Shown here: in pieces, positions 40,548-51,727 of the stretch
Layout: each line of letters begins with the position of its first letter
Numbering within the stretch: the first letter of the stretch is position 1
Assembly (NCBI GenBank): GCA_022925895.1
Contig: JAKSYS010000185.1
Coordinates: 1-64,000, forward strand
DNA: 64,000 nucleotides
Direction: 5' to 3'
From: Fragilaria crotonensis
Taxonomy: Eukaryota > Bacillariophyta > Fragilariophyceae > Fragilariales > Fragilariaceae
Made by a program: the position numbers and the translations under genes
The notes under the pieces: model-generated
Database searches by the model: none
What the model was told of the DNA's origin: nothing
The model's input: the letters and a program-made list of their open reading frames with translations, nothing else

Positions 40548-41044
40548 TGACAGTATTCGTGTAGACGGTACGCGAGTACTGGCCGACAGTACGCTGAAGG
40601 ACGGTAGGTCCGGGCGTACGCATGACGGACTTGGAGCACAGGCCACTGGCGGACATGGCTTTGGGCGACGTAGTAGGGTTGACCATGGTGAATGTAAGTA
40701 GTACAAATGTGTAGATATGTAGTGGAACAATAGGAGGGAAGTAAAGGCCTTTACTTTGTGTGTTAATGGAAGTTGTAGATGTAGAATAATGAGAATAGAA
40801 GTGGGGGAACCAAATGATGAAAAAGTGAGGTGCAGATGAGACTCGAGGCTAATGTAGATGGCATCCGATTTAGTACCAGGGTCGTGTAGACCGGTACGTA
40901 GAAATGAGATGGCATCTACATTAGTCCGGATGGCATCTCAAATTCAAATGGTTACGCGGGACAAGAGGTCTGATTCTCAGGAGCTAGTGTTGTGACGGAA
41001 AGTGGTCAGACGACTCATGACGGTGCAACAGTAGATCTCTATCA
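40548..41044 (-). repeat. 3' LTR (497 bp)
   Basis: Matches 51589-52089 with one substitution (CATTAGT/CATTAGG) and about four single- or double-base indels. Ends are TGACAG...TATCA. Contains GATGGCATCTA-type internal repeats and GTAC motifs. Confidence 0.95.
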
Positions 41045-44000
41045 CCCTCTTGGATCAGATCTCAGGTCCCAAAGTTGGTGAAGAAAGCATGTGGTCAGGT
41101 AGGATGCAGAAAATCTTCTTGAGGTGTGGATCAATTTTGCCAGAAAGTTGTGTCTTGGTGAGAATATCAGCAAGTTGATAGTCACAAGGGATCCAGTGAA
41201 GTTGGTGGATACCGTCTTGTTGGCCTTGGCGGACAAAATGGAAGCGTCGTTCAATGTGACGGGTCTTGCGGGTGAGTTTGCCATTTTGGCAATCTGGACA
41301 GTGGCTTCATTGTCAATCATTAAGATTGCAGGAGTGGTTGGTAAGCGCTGGGTGGATTCACGCCATTGTTTTGTGCCAAGATAGAGCATGTCATAGAGGA
41401 GCATGCGGATGTGGGCAGTGGCCATGGTGGCAGAGCATGCAGCCATATATTCAGCTTCAGAGGTTGACATGGCAACTGGAGTGGGCATGGTTGAGTTTGC
41501 TTCAATAAGTGCTCCATTGTGGAAGATCATGTAGCCAATGGTTGAGCGGCCAGTGTCTGGGCAGTCTTGCCAGCTGGCATCAGAGAAAACAGTAAGATCA
41601 GCATAGGGAATGCGATGTTGTAGGCAGATCTCATAGATAGGATTGGATGTGCAATCAGGGTAGAACTTGAGTGCATAGTAGGGACGGCGGCGTAGGTAGC
41701 CGATGAGCCAGGTGAGGGCACGGAAGTCAAGAATTCCAGGAGCAATACAGGCTTTAGCAAGTTTGCAGACAGCAAAGAGGATATCAGCTCTGGTGTTGTA
41801 TGCCAGGTAGAGGAGAGTGCAGACGGCGGAGCGAAAGGGGAGTCGTTGCTGCTTTTGTGCAACAAGTGCAATGTCTTGTTCTGTGACAGGACGGTTTTCT
41901 TTGCTGAAGGTGTAGTCTGGCGGGAATGGAGTGTCGCGTTCGGGGAATTCGGAATTCGGGTCATAACGTTGAAGGGTGTTCAAGACATAACGGTGCTGGT
42001 CCAAGGTATAGGTTGAGTCTTGGTGCTGGTGAATGCGCATTTGCAGGAACCATTGTGCAGGACCAAGGAATTTGACATCAAAGCGGTTTTTGACGGAATC
42101 TTCAAATTGTTTTTCAATGGAATCATTGCTGCCAGCATACAGCATATCATCAACGAAGAAAAGGAGGCGGAGCCATTGGTTGTGTTTGTCATATCGGACA
42201 AAGTAGGATGGTTCAGATTGGGATTGGATAAAACCTTGGGAGTATAGCCATTCAGAAAATTCAATGTTCCAGTATTTGCCAGAGTAGACAAGGCCATAGA
42301 TTCCTTTGTCCAGGAGAAGTGGTTTGCCAAAGAATTTAGCATATTCAGGGAAATGAAAAGCATATTCCAATGGGAGCTTGACAAAGTGGCGGCCAATGAC
42401 TTTAGCTTGCAAGTAGGCGCCAATAAAGTCAGCACTTTTGAGTGTGCGTCGGGAAGCACAAATTGTGGAGAGAAGGAGCTTGACCCCTCTTGAAGATGCA
42501 CAGGGTGACCAAGTGTCCTCAAAGGGTTGAGGAATTTCAATTGGTTGGACTTTTGGTGTTGGGGAGGCAGTGGCATTAGCAATGTCTTGACGCTGTTGAA
42601 GGAGATGTTGCTGATGTGCGGCTTTTGCTTTCTTTAAAGACGTTTCTCCAAGTCGCCTCGGGCGACCAGGCGAGCTTTAAGTTTCTCAAGTTTGCCAGTT
42701 GCTGTTTGTTTGGCTTTGAGAACAAGTTTGACAGGAATGATAGGGTCAGCTTGGGATGGAGTTTGTCCAAGGATGAATGTGCCATGATCAATGAGATTCT
42801 TGATTTCCATGCGAATTGCATGTAGCCAGGCAGAGCGTATGTCATCATCAAGTTTGAGGACAGCTTTAAGAGATTGTGGCTCAGGAAGGTATTTGTCAAC
42901 AGGTTCAGCAGGTTCTTCTTGACTGATAGTTGCATTATCAATGGTGAGCATGGCAGTGTGAATGGGATCAATGGAAGGAGGATCTTCATTACACTCTTGG
43001 AAGTAGAGGGTCATCATCTTTTGTAGATTGGAATGGCAGTGTTGGTGGCCAATGTAGTTCACTTGGTGTGGTGTTGGTGGTGTAGGGCCATGTTGATCAT
43101 CATTATGGGAGGCATCAGGAAGTGCCACAAGTGATGTTGGGAGTTCGGAGGCATCAAGGAAATGTGATGGAGGATTGCCGAGATCAGCGGCTGAGCCAGT
43201 TTGGTGAAAAGTTGCAGGTTCAGAGTTGTCAGCAGTGTTGCGGAGGCCATTGGGATTGAAATGGGAGCGTATAGGAACAGCTCCAGCAAAGGGCTTTGAA
43301 TCAAAGCATAGGGCAGAGTTGAAGTCTTCATCAAAGTAGGCGTCACGTGTGATAATGAGGCTTTGCGGTTGATCAGGAGAATAGATGAGCCAGCCTGCAG
43401 AGTTTTCAGGGAATCCAAGGAATATACCACGGGAAGCGCGTTGGAGTTGCTGCTTATAGGTAATGATCTTGTTGCGGAAAGTTGGTTCATAACGCTTGAA
43501 GAAGGTTGGGCAACCAAAGATGCGGAAATTGCCTAGATTGGGCTTGCGTTTGTAGCTGAATTGATATGGAGTTGTTGGGATTCCATTGATGTCAGTGACA
43601 TTCTTGGCTGGGCAGACATTGATAATGTGGACAGCATAGGCATGTGCATGGTGGAAGAAGGCACCGCCAAGTCGGGCATTGTTGAGGAGGGTATTGGCTG
43701 TGTTGTGGACTTCACGCCATTTAGCTTCACAGATACCGTTCATTTCTTGATGTTCTGGGGCAGCAGCTTCAACTTTTATGCCAAGGTTGGTGCATTCGGT
43801 GATGAATTTTGCAGAGGTAAATGCGGTTCCAGCATCGGTGCGGATGAAGCGGACGGATTGTGTTCGGCCAAGGAGTTCTGTTTGGGTCAGCCATGACTTG
43901 AGGGCTGTGATGATGGATGCTGTGCTTTCAGTTGGTAGACCAATCCAGCCAGTAAGTTTGCCAGGTGTTGTGACAATGAATAGATAGGCAGAATAGTTGG

Positions 44001-44991
44001 TGTTTGTTGTAAGACCATAACGGAATGGGTTGCGCATCAAGTCAAGATGTAGTCGATGGAAGGGATCGGTACCTTCACGTTGCGGGGTCTTGTTTCGAGC
44101 ACGTTTTTGGCTGATAGATATACGGAGAGGCCAAGTGTTTGGATCAATGGTTGGAGAGAGTACATGGTCATTCCAGGTTTGGTGAAGAGATCCAACCATT
44201 AGATTTCGGAAATTGCGGTAAGCAAGGCGTCGAGCAACAAGCTCGAGAGGTAGGGTGGTTACGGATCGTCGTTGATCAGGGTTGATGGTGTCAACAGTGT
44301 CAGCAAAGTGGTCTTCTGCTGGTGAAGAGTCAGATTCAAGGTTGACATTGGGTAAAGATATGGCTGAGAAGGCTTGATGTGGTGGTAGTTCACGGCGTAG
44401 GATGGGCCACGTGTACGTAGAATTGTTTGGAAGTTGGATGGTGGTGGCACGATTGTGAATCAAGACACTGAAGTTTTGTGTGCATGATAGTGCGGTCAAG
44501 GAAAGTAGGCGATGGCTGAGGCCTTCAACATAGTAGACATCAGTTAGGCCAAGGATGGATTTCATACCATCATCAGTAGTGAAGGGACATTCTGTGGTGC
44601 CTTTGTAGGTAGACAATTTAGTACTGCCATCAGCAAGGGAGACAGGTACACTGCAGGGTGTGACATCATGGAGGTCACTGAAGACTGGTGTGTAGTGGCT
44701 GGTTGCACCACTGTCAGGAAGCCAATTTTCAAGAAGAGGTGGGCCAAAACGTTGATGAGGAGATTGTGGGTCATCAGGGAAATAGTATGTGGCTCCAGAA
44801 TTGGGAGGAGAGTGATTGCCAGAAGGTTGAAAGTCTTGATCAAGGAGGTGTTGGTTGATCTCCATTTGGGGGGAGGGCTGGGTTTGGCCAAGGGATTGAG
44901 TCAGGAGTGTCATCCATTGGGTCAAGAGATGAAGCACGGAAAGCTTGGTGATAAACATTTTCTTGCATGTTTTCTCCTGAGTCAGTGACAA
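41042..44991 (-). CDS. Copia pol: protease, integrase, reverse transcriptase, RNase H
   Basis: Polyprotein in two frames. The first (44991-42634) has the aspartic protease site NWLPDSGATSHYTP, an integrase core with LHLDLM, RFIRTDAGTAF and MNGICEAKWREVHN (the D, D and E), and the start of RT (LKARLVARGDLEKR). It meets a TAA at 42634. The protein continues in the next frame (KKAKAAHQQHLLQQ...SADFIGAYLQAKVIGRHFVK), consistent with one missing base near 42636-42640. This part has the RT active site LRLLFFVDDMLYAG and RNase H motifs TVFSDASW, STSEAEYMA and LMIDNEA. The TGA stop (41044-41042) lies within the first three bases of the 3' LTR. Pol overlaps gag by 10 bases in another frame, suggesting frameshifted expression. 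Confidence 0.9.
41045..41051 (-). other. Polypurine tract
   Basis: Minus-strand AAGAGGG immediately precedes the TG of the 3' LTR, the position of the plus-strand DNA primer in LTR elements. Confidence 0.6.
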
Positions 44992-46376
44992 AGTAGGCTC
45001 GTTGTTGATTGCGGGGGAGCGGAATTTTCATTGTTTGAAGATGATCGAGAGGATGGGCCTCGATTGGAAGTTGCATTGCGTGCGGGGTTGGTGCAGTTGC
45101 GGGAATAGTGACCGAGTCTGCCGCAGTTGTTGCAGACAATGTTTGCAGCATTGGATTGGTTGCGGTTTTGATTGTTAGTGTTACCGTTGGTAGATGGGCG
45201 GTGATTTGAATTCGGCAGTTGACGAAGAGGTGGTCGATTTGTACGCTGTTGTTGCGTTGATGGACGTGTTGACGGAGCGTTGGTGCGACGGTGGTTGTTG
45301 GTGTTTTGCGGGGTTTGTCGCTGGGCGTTCGGTAAGGGAGGTCCACGGTGTTGTCGATGCTGTTGTCGGGTGGGGTTGTTTCCACCATTGTTGGTATAAG
45401 GACGTAGGATTGAGCTGAAAGCTTGTTGTTGTCGTTGAGTGAAGTTTCGAATAGTGGTGCCTTGTTGTGGACGGAAAGTCGTTTGGCGTGCAGAGTTTGC
45501 ATGTTGATTAAAGTGGCGGTGACTCATAGATGGGATTGTAAGACCACGGGATTCATCGATGTTGAGAAGATGACTTTCAAGTTCGGAGAATTGTGGCAGA
45601 GCTTCGTCGTTTAGTTCGGCGCGGCGAATGTCGGCATCAAAACGTTGGTATGATGCAGCATAAAAGGAATGATTGCTTCCTCCACGGACAGTTCTTTTAA
45701 TCAGTTCGGCATCAGAGTTTGGTATTCCAGCATGGTAACAATCACGCGAGATGGTGCGGATGCGGTTAAGATAGGAAGTAGCAACTTCGTTGTGCGGTTG
45801 TTTGATAGAGCAAAAAGCTTCGCGAGTGCGTTCGATATGATCTGGCGTTAAGGGAGCACAGTGGCGACGCAGGGTGAAGATAGCAGTTCTTGCATCTGGA
45901 GGTCCATCAATGATGTGTTTTTGACAGGGTTCACTGATGTTGGTGAAGATCAAGTTGTAGAGAGCTGTGCCAACAAATGGATGGGAGTAACATACTTGTT
46001 GGGGCCAAAGATCAAAGACTTGGCGAGTCCAGGGGGAAATGTTACAGACAATGCGGAGATTGTCCATAAAAGTATTGAAATGGCGTCGACGGGCTTGTAA
46101 ATCTGTTGGATAGGCCAGTTTGCGAAGATTTGCATTTTTGGCGTACTTCAGAAGAGTCTTTGTTAGATCTTCAATCGGAGGATAGGTGAAATCAGTCCGG
46201 GTGGAAGATGTCAGCACATCAGGTGATGTGGGCTTCAACTGTTTTGGATCTTCTTCAGAGTCATGGTCAGTATCATTGTCAAAGAATGTTTCAATTGTTG
46301 GTGGATAGGAAAAGGTAGCGTGGGTCGCCGGGCGCGGAGTTTGTTGACGGGACTCAAGGTTTTGAGTTTTTGTCAT
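44982..46376 (-). CDS. Copia gag with CCHC zinc knuckle
   Basis: Nucleocapsid/capsid protein of 464 aa, intact. The central part (about 60-300; RRRHFNTFMDNLRIVCNISP, LYNLIFTNISEPCQKHI, SYLNRIRTISRDCYHAGIP) resembles UBN2-type copia Gag capsid domains. The C-terminal third is Gln/Asn/Arg-rich and carries the zinc knuckle CNNCGRLGHYSRNC (C-X2-C-X4-H-X4-C). It assembles particles and binds element RNA. Its start lies about 190 bases after the end of the unrecognised ORF3. The position of gag in the middle of the element rather than next to the 5' LTR is unusual. Confidence 0.88.
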   Translation of the reverse strand: MTKTQNLESRQQTPRPATHATFSYPPTIETFFDNDTDHDSEEDPKQLKPTSPDVLTSSTRTDFTYPPIEDLTKTLLKYAKNANLRKLAYPTDLQARRRHFNTFMDNLRIVCNISPWTRQVFDLWPQQVCYSHPFVGTALYNLIFTNISEPCQKHIIDGPPDARTAIFTLRRHCAPLTPDHIERTREAFCSIKQPHNEVATSYLNRIRTISRDCYHAGIPNSDAELIKRTVRGGSNHSFYAASYQRFDADIRRAELNDEALPQFSELESHLLNIDESRGLTIPSMSHRHFNQHANSARQTTFRPQQGTTIRNFTQRQQQAFSSILRPYTNNGGNNPTRQQHRQHRGPPLPNAQRQTPQNTNNHRRTNAPSTRPSTQQQRTNRPPLRQLPNSNHRPSTNGNTNNQNRNQSNAANIVCNNCGRLGHYSRNCTNPARNATSNRGPSSRSSSNNENSAPPQSTTSLLCH

Positions 46377-46568
46377 TTTGTTGATTTATTTCCGGTCATT
46401 GAGGAGTTTTGTGTAGATTTGGGTATTGACATTTTGACGGTTGAAGAATTTCGTCCTCATGTTTTGGGAGCAGCGACGGATTTAGTGACGGATTTTGTTG
46501 CACGGGGTTCGAATCCGTAGGTGATGTGTTTTTGGAACGTATATTTTCGGTCGCGGTAGAAAATGTTG

Positions 46569-48834
46569 TCAAAACCGGGTGGTTGGGGTTCGAGTCGGTT
46601 GTAGCCGGGACGTGAGGTGTTTTTGCGTTTTCGGCGTTATGATGCTTGAAAATGCGTCAGAAATGCGCTGAAGTGGTCCAGGTGTTGCATTTGCCGATTG
46701 AGGTGACCTTGAGGGTGTTTCGGTGTGCGAAGTGTCGGTTTCAGGCGAGTTTTGCTGTGAAATCGCGAGATTTTGTTGTGTTCCGGGCAGAGATTGAGTT
46801 TCTTGCACTTGTTCCTCATACGTGGTTTCTTCGTCGGTTTCGAGGGGATTTTCAGCAGTATTGGCGTCGTTTTGCGTGGAAAATTCGCGTGCAGTGTCGT
46901 TTTGTGCAGGAATTTCGTGCTGGAGGTCCGGGGTTCGAGTCGGGGGCTGATTTAGTGACGAACGTCGTGTTTGTACCGCTAGAAAAGCGTGATGTGTACC
47001 CGTAAACGTGTTTTTATCCTCTTGGAATTTAATTACTGGTTGACTTTCAGCTAAATCTTGCGCATTTGGACAGAAATTGCTGTCGTGCATAGAAATAGGT
47101 AAGTCACCAGTAAAATATCCAGGATAATTCAATTGAGGTGGACTAGACTCACCTGTTCCATCAAGATTGATGGGTGAGTCAGGTCCCCTTGAATCAATAT
47201 ATGGGTATTCTGGGTGGTTGTGTTTCTCTCGATAGAAATAAGAGAGGTGATTGTTGAAAAGTTGCAATTCGGGATCACGGAGGGCATCATTGAGATGCGG
47301 AGCGCCCAGGCTCGATAAACGTTGTTTCCAGATGGGGAAATGGTGTAAACTGGGATCAAGCGGATAGCCAGGGAAAATGGAATCTTTGTGGGATCACGGG
47401 CAATGTGATACATTTGTGAGTGCTCATTTCGCCAAAGTTCAGCAGGATTATGCTGAATCCAGTCTGGGTCATCCAAATTGTAGGTTTGGAGAGGCTTGGC
47501 AGCTTGCTTGTAGAAGAGGGACTTGACTGATTCCTTGGTGTAGGGATTTCCATCAGGATCAATGATGATTGGTTGTTGGTCATGATCAAGGGTGACAGGG
47601 AAGATTCCAGCTCTTGCTGTTGGGATGGCCATTTCAGTTGGAGAGCCATAAGAATAGGTTGGGCCACAGAGTGGTGAACCTTGGAAGATAACACCATGTG
47701 AAGGTGGGCAGTTCTTGGGAAGGATGCCTGTTGGATCTTTTGGATCAATCAGTTGCACAACGCGGAATAGGATGTACTCAGAATGCGGTAGAAAATCGAT
47801 TGAGTCATTGGCAGAATTGGTTGCAATTGGGGTGACTGTCTGCAGGGCATCGATGTAACGTAGGGGATCATGATACTGAAGATTCATGATAGTTGTGATG
47901 TTGAATGGTTTGCAAACAACAAAATTGATGGCAAGGGCTGTGTCAGTGGAGTATGAAGTGGCCAGCTGAACATCTGAAGGTTTGGTAACCATTGGGAAGG
48001 AAACTGAGAAGGCAGTGAGCAGGTGGTCTGCTGGTGGTAGATTGCCAACAATGATCTCATACTGAGAGAATTCAGGGTCTCTGGAGATGCAGATTTTGTG
48101 GTGAGCCATGCCATGTTGAAGGATGGCGAAACGGATGAACTCTTGAGCAATGTGTAGTGTTGTGGCTTGGGTGTCTGCATGGGTGTCAAAGGTATTGACA
48201 AAGGCAGTTGTGAATGGATTTGCAGCTCTGAATTGTGATTCAATATGTGTGACACTTGATTGGAGATTTTCAAGTTGATGATGGGTTAATTCATCGGGTG
48301 GCATCGGGAACTGATCAATATCCTGGAAGGTGTCTTGAATGAAGTAGGGTAGTTTTCGGAATGTTGTTGACTTGGGAAATAAACTGAGTGCTGCAGCCGA
48401 AGAGTTGATATCACGAGCGATTTCGTGAAGATTTCAGGGTAGAAGAGATGCTTTGGGTATCCAAGTGTGTTGTAGTTTCTGTGATGAACAAGGTACATCA
48501 TTCTCAGAGCATAGATAAATGCAGTTGCACACTTTGACATGATTTCTGACTGATCATCATCCAGGTCATTGAAGGAAGATGGGAGGTTCTGCGGAAATAG
48601 TTCACGTTGTGGCGATCGCAGATGTGCGAGCAATAGATAGGTTGCCCGATTCAGTGTGTGGGTCATGCATTCGACTGATAGAATGTCAGACAAGGGGCGT
48701 CCCATATGGTAGGGAGCTCGTGTGATGTGAAGGGATCGACTGTTGATTGAATAAAAATACCAGAAAAGGTGGTGCCGATTGATATCACGGATGTAGTTCA
48801 CAGCCGGGGTGCATCCAAATAGTTCAGGCAGAAA
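46569..48834 (-). CDS. Unrecognised retrotransposon ORF3 (broken into three frames)
   Basis: Three overlapping minus-strand frames read as one protein of about 740 residues. The first (from about 48834, IFLPELFGCTPAVNYIRDIN) switches near 48425 to EIARDINSSAAALSLFPK, then MPPDELTHHQLENLQSSV. It switches again near 47300 to PHLNDALRDPELQLFNNH and ends at 46569. Each switch fits one missing base. The middle portion is well-mixed globular sequence; the last ~200 residues are Thr/Pro/Gln/Glu-rich. No domain is recognised. It is separated from ORF2 by a single in-frame TAA at 48856, so ORF2 and ORF3 may be one reading frame. Confidence 0.55.
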
Positions 48835-48855
48835 GATGCAATGGTGATGCTTGTG

Positions 48856-49872
48856 TTAACGCAGATTGGCAAGTCGCGGAGGCGAATAGGGCCATTTTGT
48901 CATCATGTAGAATAGCATCTGGGAAGGATAGCTCTGCGGAGCATTGTAGTCCTCTTCTTGGAACATTCGGAAAGGGTTGAGATGAATTTCCGAAAGATTA
49001 TCGTCGGGGCGATAGGGTGGGTCCGGGAATAAACTGGGTAGCATTCTTGCTGGTGGTTGGTACTCTGAAGGTAAGTCTTCTTCTTGGGCTTCATTTGCTG
49101 AGAGTAAGTCGTTGGGTTGGTCATCATCAAATGATTTGTTTTCCTCCATGCAAAGCATTGCAAAGTGTCCTTCATCATCATGTGAGTGAAAAGGAGGAGA
49201 AACAGGGTAAGCAAAACTGTTGTCATTACTAGGTAAATTATTACTGTCAGAGTAATAATTTATCCCAGTGTTGATTTCAGGGTTGTCCTCATCAGGTAAA
49301 TCCTCAAGTTTGATTGGAACAGGGTGCTGGACTTCATCATGAAGAGTGGCTTGACTGCTTGTAGGGTTTGTGTTGGACAACGTGCAGTGGGCCAAGTGGG
49401 GAAGATTGAGTCCCGTATCGGTCTTAACAACTGTAGTCAAATATACAGTAGTGTCTCTGCGATGGTAAGGCGGGGAAGCACCGGTGGTTGGTGACGGCGT
49501 CCCAGGGCTTGGTGATACATCTGTACTGCGTACGGGAGAGCAGTAAGAGTAGGCTGGCGAACAGAAGGGGTATCGCGGCGTAGAAAGGTCGGAGAAGCAT
49601 CGCGGTGTGTTCGCTGTATTGGAGCGCGGAGTGTAGCTCTCGGAGGAGCTCGAAGGGGGTAGGCTGATATTTTCGTCGACGTCAGCGTATCCGGGAATGA
49701 TGACATCATGGTTCTCATCAATGACGTCAGGACGGTTCTGATACGGTTGGAGGGCGCTTTCCAGGTGAGCGAGTAAATTTTGTGGGTGACAAGTGTCCAG
49801 CGAGCGAAGAGATTCTGGGGTTGTCTGTTTCAGAATTTTGCAAAGTTCCAACGTCAAGAACTGCACTTTCAT
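48856..49872 (-). CDS. Unrecognised retrotransposon ORF2 (338 aa)
   Basis: Starts MKVQFLTLELCKILKQTTPE, a compact helical N-terminus, then runs into a Pro/Ser-rich and acidic region (EDLPDEDNPEINTG, FDDDQPNDLL). It ends at a TAA at 48856, after which the same frame stays open into ORF3. It overlaps the end of ORF1 by about 145 bases in another frame, so it may be expressed by frameshift or be joined to ORF1 in intact copies. No domain recognised. Confidence 0.5.
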   Translation of the reverse strand: MKVQFLTLELCKILKQTTPESLRSLDTCHPQNLLAHLESALQPYQNRPDVIDENHDVIIPGYADVDENISLPPSSSSESYTPRSNTANTPRCFSDLSTPRYPFCSPAYSYCSPVRSTDVSPSPGTPSPTTGASPPYHRRDTTVYLTTVVKTDTGLNLPHLAHCTLSNTNPTSSQATLHDEVQHPVPIKLEDLPDEDNPEINTGINYYSDSNNLPSNDNSFAYPVSPPFHSHDDEGHFAMLCMEENKSFDDDQPNDLLSANEAQEEDLPSEYQPPARMLPSLFPDPPYRPDDNLSEIHLNPFRMFQEEDYNAPQSYPSQMLFYMMTKWPYSPPRLANLR

Positions 49873-51727
49873 CTCTTCGATTCTCGAATGTTTCGAGGAT
49901 GGGATCCGTTGGAGTGTCTTCTTCTGGTTCTTCAGCGGGGGAAACGGCGGTTAATGCGGTGCTGACGAGGCGTAGGGCGGTTTTCAAAGTGTCCAAATCG
50001 CCATTGCCGTAATTTTCGGGCAGATTGCGAAGGAAGTGGCGGAAGAGCAGGAGTTTCTTTTGGGTTCCTTTCGGTGGCTCTTTTTCGGGATTGCGGTGAA
50101 GATCTTCAAGGGCTTCAACAAGGGAAAGCAGATCTTGGTGGAGGGTTTGTAAACCCTTAGAGTCGTCATGTTCGACGAGTGTTTCGACAAGGCGGGGAAG
50201 GTTGTATGTAACGCCTTCCGGGTTGCGTTCAAGGGCATGAGGGGAGCTTTGTTTTGGCGGCCATGTCAGGTTAATTTTCGAGCAAGCATGGTCGCGGGTG
50301 TTCTTCAAAATAGATTGCAGCTTCTTAAAAGGGCTTGTGTAGACCGTTTTTGGTAGTCCTCTGGTAGTAGTAGTGTCCTTCATCGTTGTAGTGTTGTCCA
50401 TAGTATTCGTTGTGTCCGTAGTAGTTAAATCGTTTGTCGTTGTCGTCAATTCGGCCGCGTTGGGGGATCTTGATAGCAATTGTTTGCTCTTCGACCAGAT
50501 GAGGGTCGGAATTCGGAAGAAGGGGAGCGCTGCGGGTTTTCTGTCATCATCTTGGTTGTTGGAAAGGAATGGGACAACACTCTGAGTAGTAGTATCTGTA
50601 GGTCGCTCATCTTGGTGGCGAACGGGATCATCCTCGACACGGCGAGGGAAAATAAAGAGTCTGCGCTTCGGAGGGGTCTGGAATGCTTCATCAGACATGG
50701 GGTAGGCCGCAAAAGTAGGGATGGTGGGGTCGGGACAAGAAGCAATGTTGGTCGATGGACGGTCGACGGCGGCAGTAGTAGTCGTTGGATCCTTGGTAAC
50801 GTTGGTAGTTTCTTCAGTTGGCATGCTTACGTTGGTTTCTTCTTCTTCTTCTTCTTCTTCTTCTTCTTCTTCTTCTTCTTCTTCTTCTTCTTCTTCTTCT
50901 TGATGATGATGATGCTTGGGCTTCTTGGAAGTCTTCTTGTCCATTTCAGTAGTAATCACAGTTGAGTCGAGGTCGCGAAATTCCTCGAGAATAGTATCGA
51001 TATCGTCGTCGTTGGTGGCGCCACTTTTGTTGGAGAAAGTGCGCTTCTTCTTGGTAATGTTTGGGTCCTTCTTAATCTTCTGATCGTCACCAGAAGTAGG
51101 GGTAGTCGGGAACATAAGGTTGGCAAGCTTGGATTTCTTTGGGGATCCGTATGCTAAGGCTCCATGGTAGAGGAAAGGGTGAGTGGGAGTGCCTTCAGGG
51201 ACTGGACTACTGCCAAGGGTGGCAGGGACATCATTGATGTCATCAAAGGTCTCAGTGTTGACAGGCTTGGCCTTCTTGGGGCGGGTGGGAGTGGTAGTTG
51301 GGGTGTTGGTCTTCATGGTCAAGTCTTTGTTGTTGTTGTTGAACTTCAAGATTTGTTTTGTTGGGCTCTGGTCGTCAAGTTCCTGAGTTTTGGCGGGAGG
51401 TAGTTTCGTAGTTGCACTGTCGCATAACTGTAGTTTTTCAACGGCGTGTCCGAGTGCTAGTGCGGTAGACGTAGACGTTGTCGTAGTAGTAGTAGGTACG
51501 GTAGTGTCGTGCTTCTGGACGGTGCCAGTAGACGAGTAGACCTTCGACGGTAGTGTGCCTCTGATCGGTGGTACAAGGCGAGCAACCATGACAGTATTCG
51601 TGTAGACGGTACGCGAGTACTGGCCGACAGTACGCTGAAGGACGGTAGGTCCGGGCGTACGCATGACGGACTTGGAGCACAGGCCACTGGCGGACATGGC
51701 TTTGGGCGACGTAGTAGGGTTGACCAT
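49727..51727 (-). CDS. Unrecognised retrotransposon ORF1 (666 aa), starts inside the 5' LTR
   Basis: Intact frame whose ATG at 51727 and first 46 codons lie in the 5' LTR (MVNPTTSPKAMSASGLCSKS). The protein is largely disordered: Thr runs, Asn/Lys-rich patches, an uninterrupted acidic run of more than 15 Glu encoded by a CTT/GAA microsatellite (about 50837-50901), and PPKRRLFIFPRR. A more ordered helical segment near the C-terminus (LPRLVETLVEHDDSKGLQTL, LLLFRHFLRNLPENYGNGDL) may be a folded domain. No homology recognised. An RNA-binding or particle-associated role is only a guess. Confidence 0.55.
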   Translation of the reverse strand: MVNPTTSPKAMSASGLCSKSVMRTPGPTVLQRTVGQYSRTVYTNTVMVARLVPPIRGTLPSKVYSSTGTVQKHDTTVPTTTTTTSTSTALALGHAVEKLQLCDSATTKLPPAKTQELDDQSPTKQILKFNNNNKDLTMKTNTPTTTPTRPKKAKPVNTETFDDINDVPATLGSSPVPEGTPTHPFLYHGALAYGSPKKSKLANLMFPTTPTSGDDQKIKKDPNITKKKRTFSNKSGATNDDDIDTILEEFRDLDSTVITTEMDKKTSKKPKHHHHQEEEEEEEEEEEEEEEEEEEEETNVSMPTEETTNVTKDPTTTTAAVDRPSTNIASCPDPTIPTFAAYPMSDEAFQTPPKRRLFIFPRRVEDDPVRHQDERPTDTTTQSVVPFLSNNQDDDRKPAALPFFRIPTLIWSKSKQLLSRSPNAAELTTTTNDLTTTDTTNTMDNTTTMKDTTTTRGLPKTVYTSPFKKLQSILKNTRDHACSKINLTWPPKQSSPHALERNPEGVTYNLPRLVETLVEHDDSKGLQTLHQDLLSLVEALEDLHRNPEKEPPKGTQKKLLLFRHFLRNLPENYGNGDLDTLKTALRLVSTALTAVSPAEEPEEDTPTDPILETFENRRDESAVLDVGTLQNSETDNPRISSLAGHLSPTKFTRSPGKRPPTVSEPS
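50837..50901. repeat. (CTT)n microsatellite in ORF1
   Basis: About 21 trinucleotide units encoding a poly-Glu run on the minus strand. Its length is likely variable between copies. Confidence 0.9.
51574..51588 (-). other. Primer-binding-site candidate
   Basis: Directly after the 5' LTR the minus strand reads TGGTTGCTCGCCTTG. The initial TGG complements the tRNA CCA end at the expected position. The priming tRNA is not identified. Confidence 0.45.

Noticed and set aside
40249-40686. 145-codon minus-strand frame reading out of the left LTR
   Set aside because: The first 46 codons are the LTR leader; the rest is GTAC-rich flank read by chance.
46505-46945. Three GGGTTCGARTC motifs on the plus strand (about 46505, 46586, 46929) resembling tRNA T-arms or pol III B boxes
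   Set aside because: The flanking bases do not form a five-pair T-stem and no acceptor or anticodon stems can be drawn. On the coding strand two of them encode a recurrent PTRTP peptide in ORF3.
50480-50965. 161-aa plus-strand ORF with a long Phe run
   Set aside because: It is the opposite strand of the (CTT)n poly-Glu tract in ORF1.
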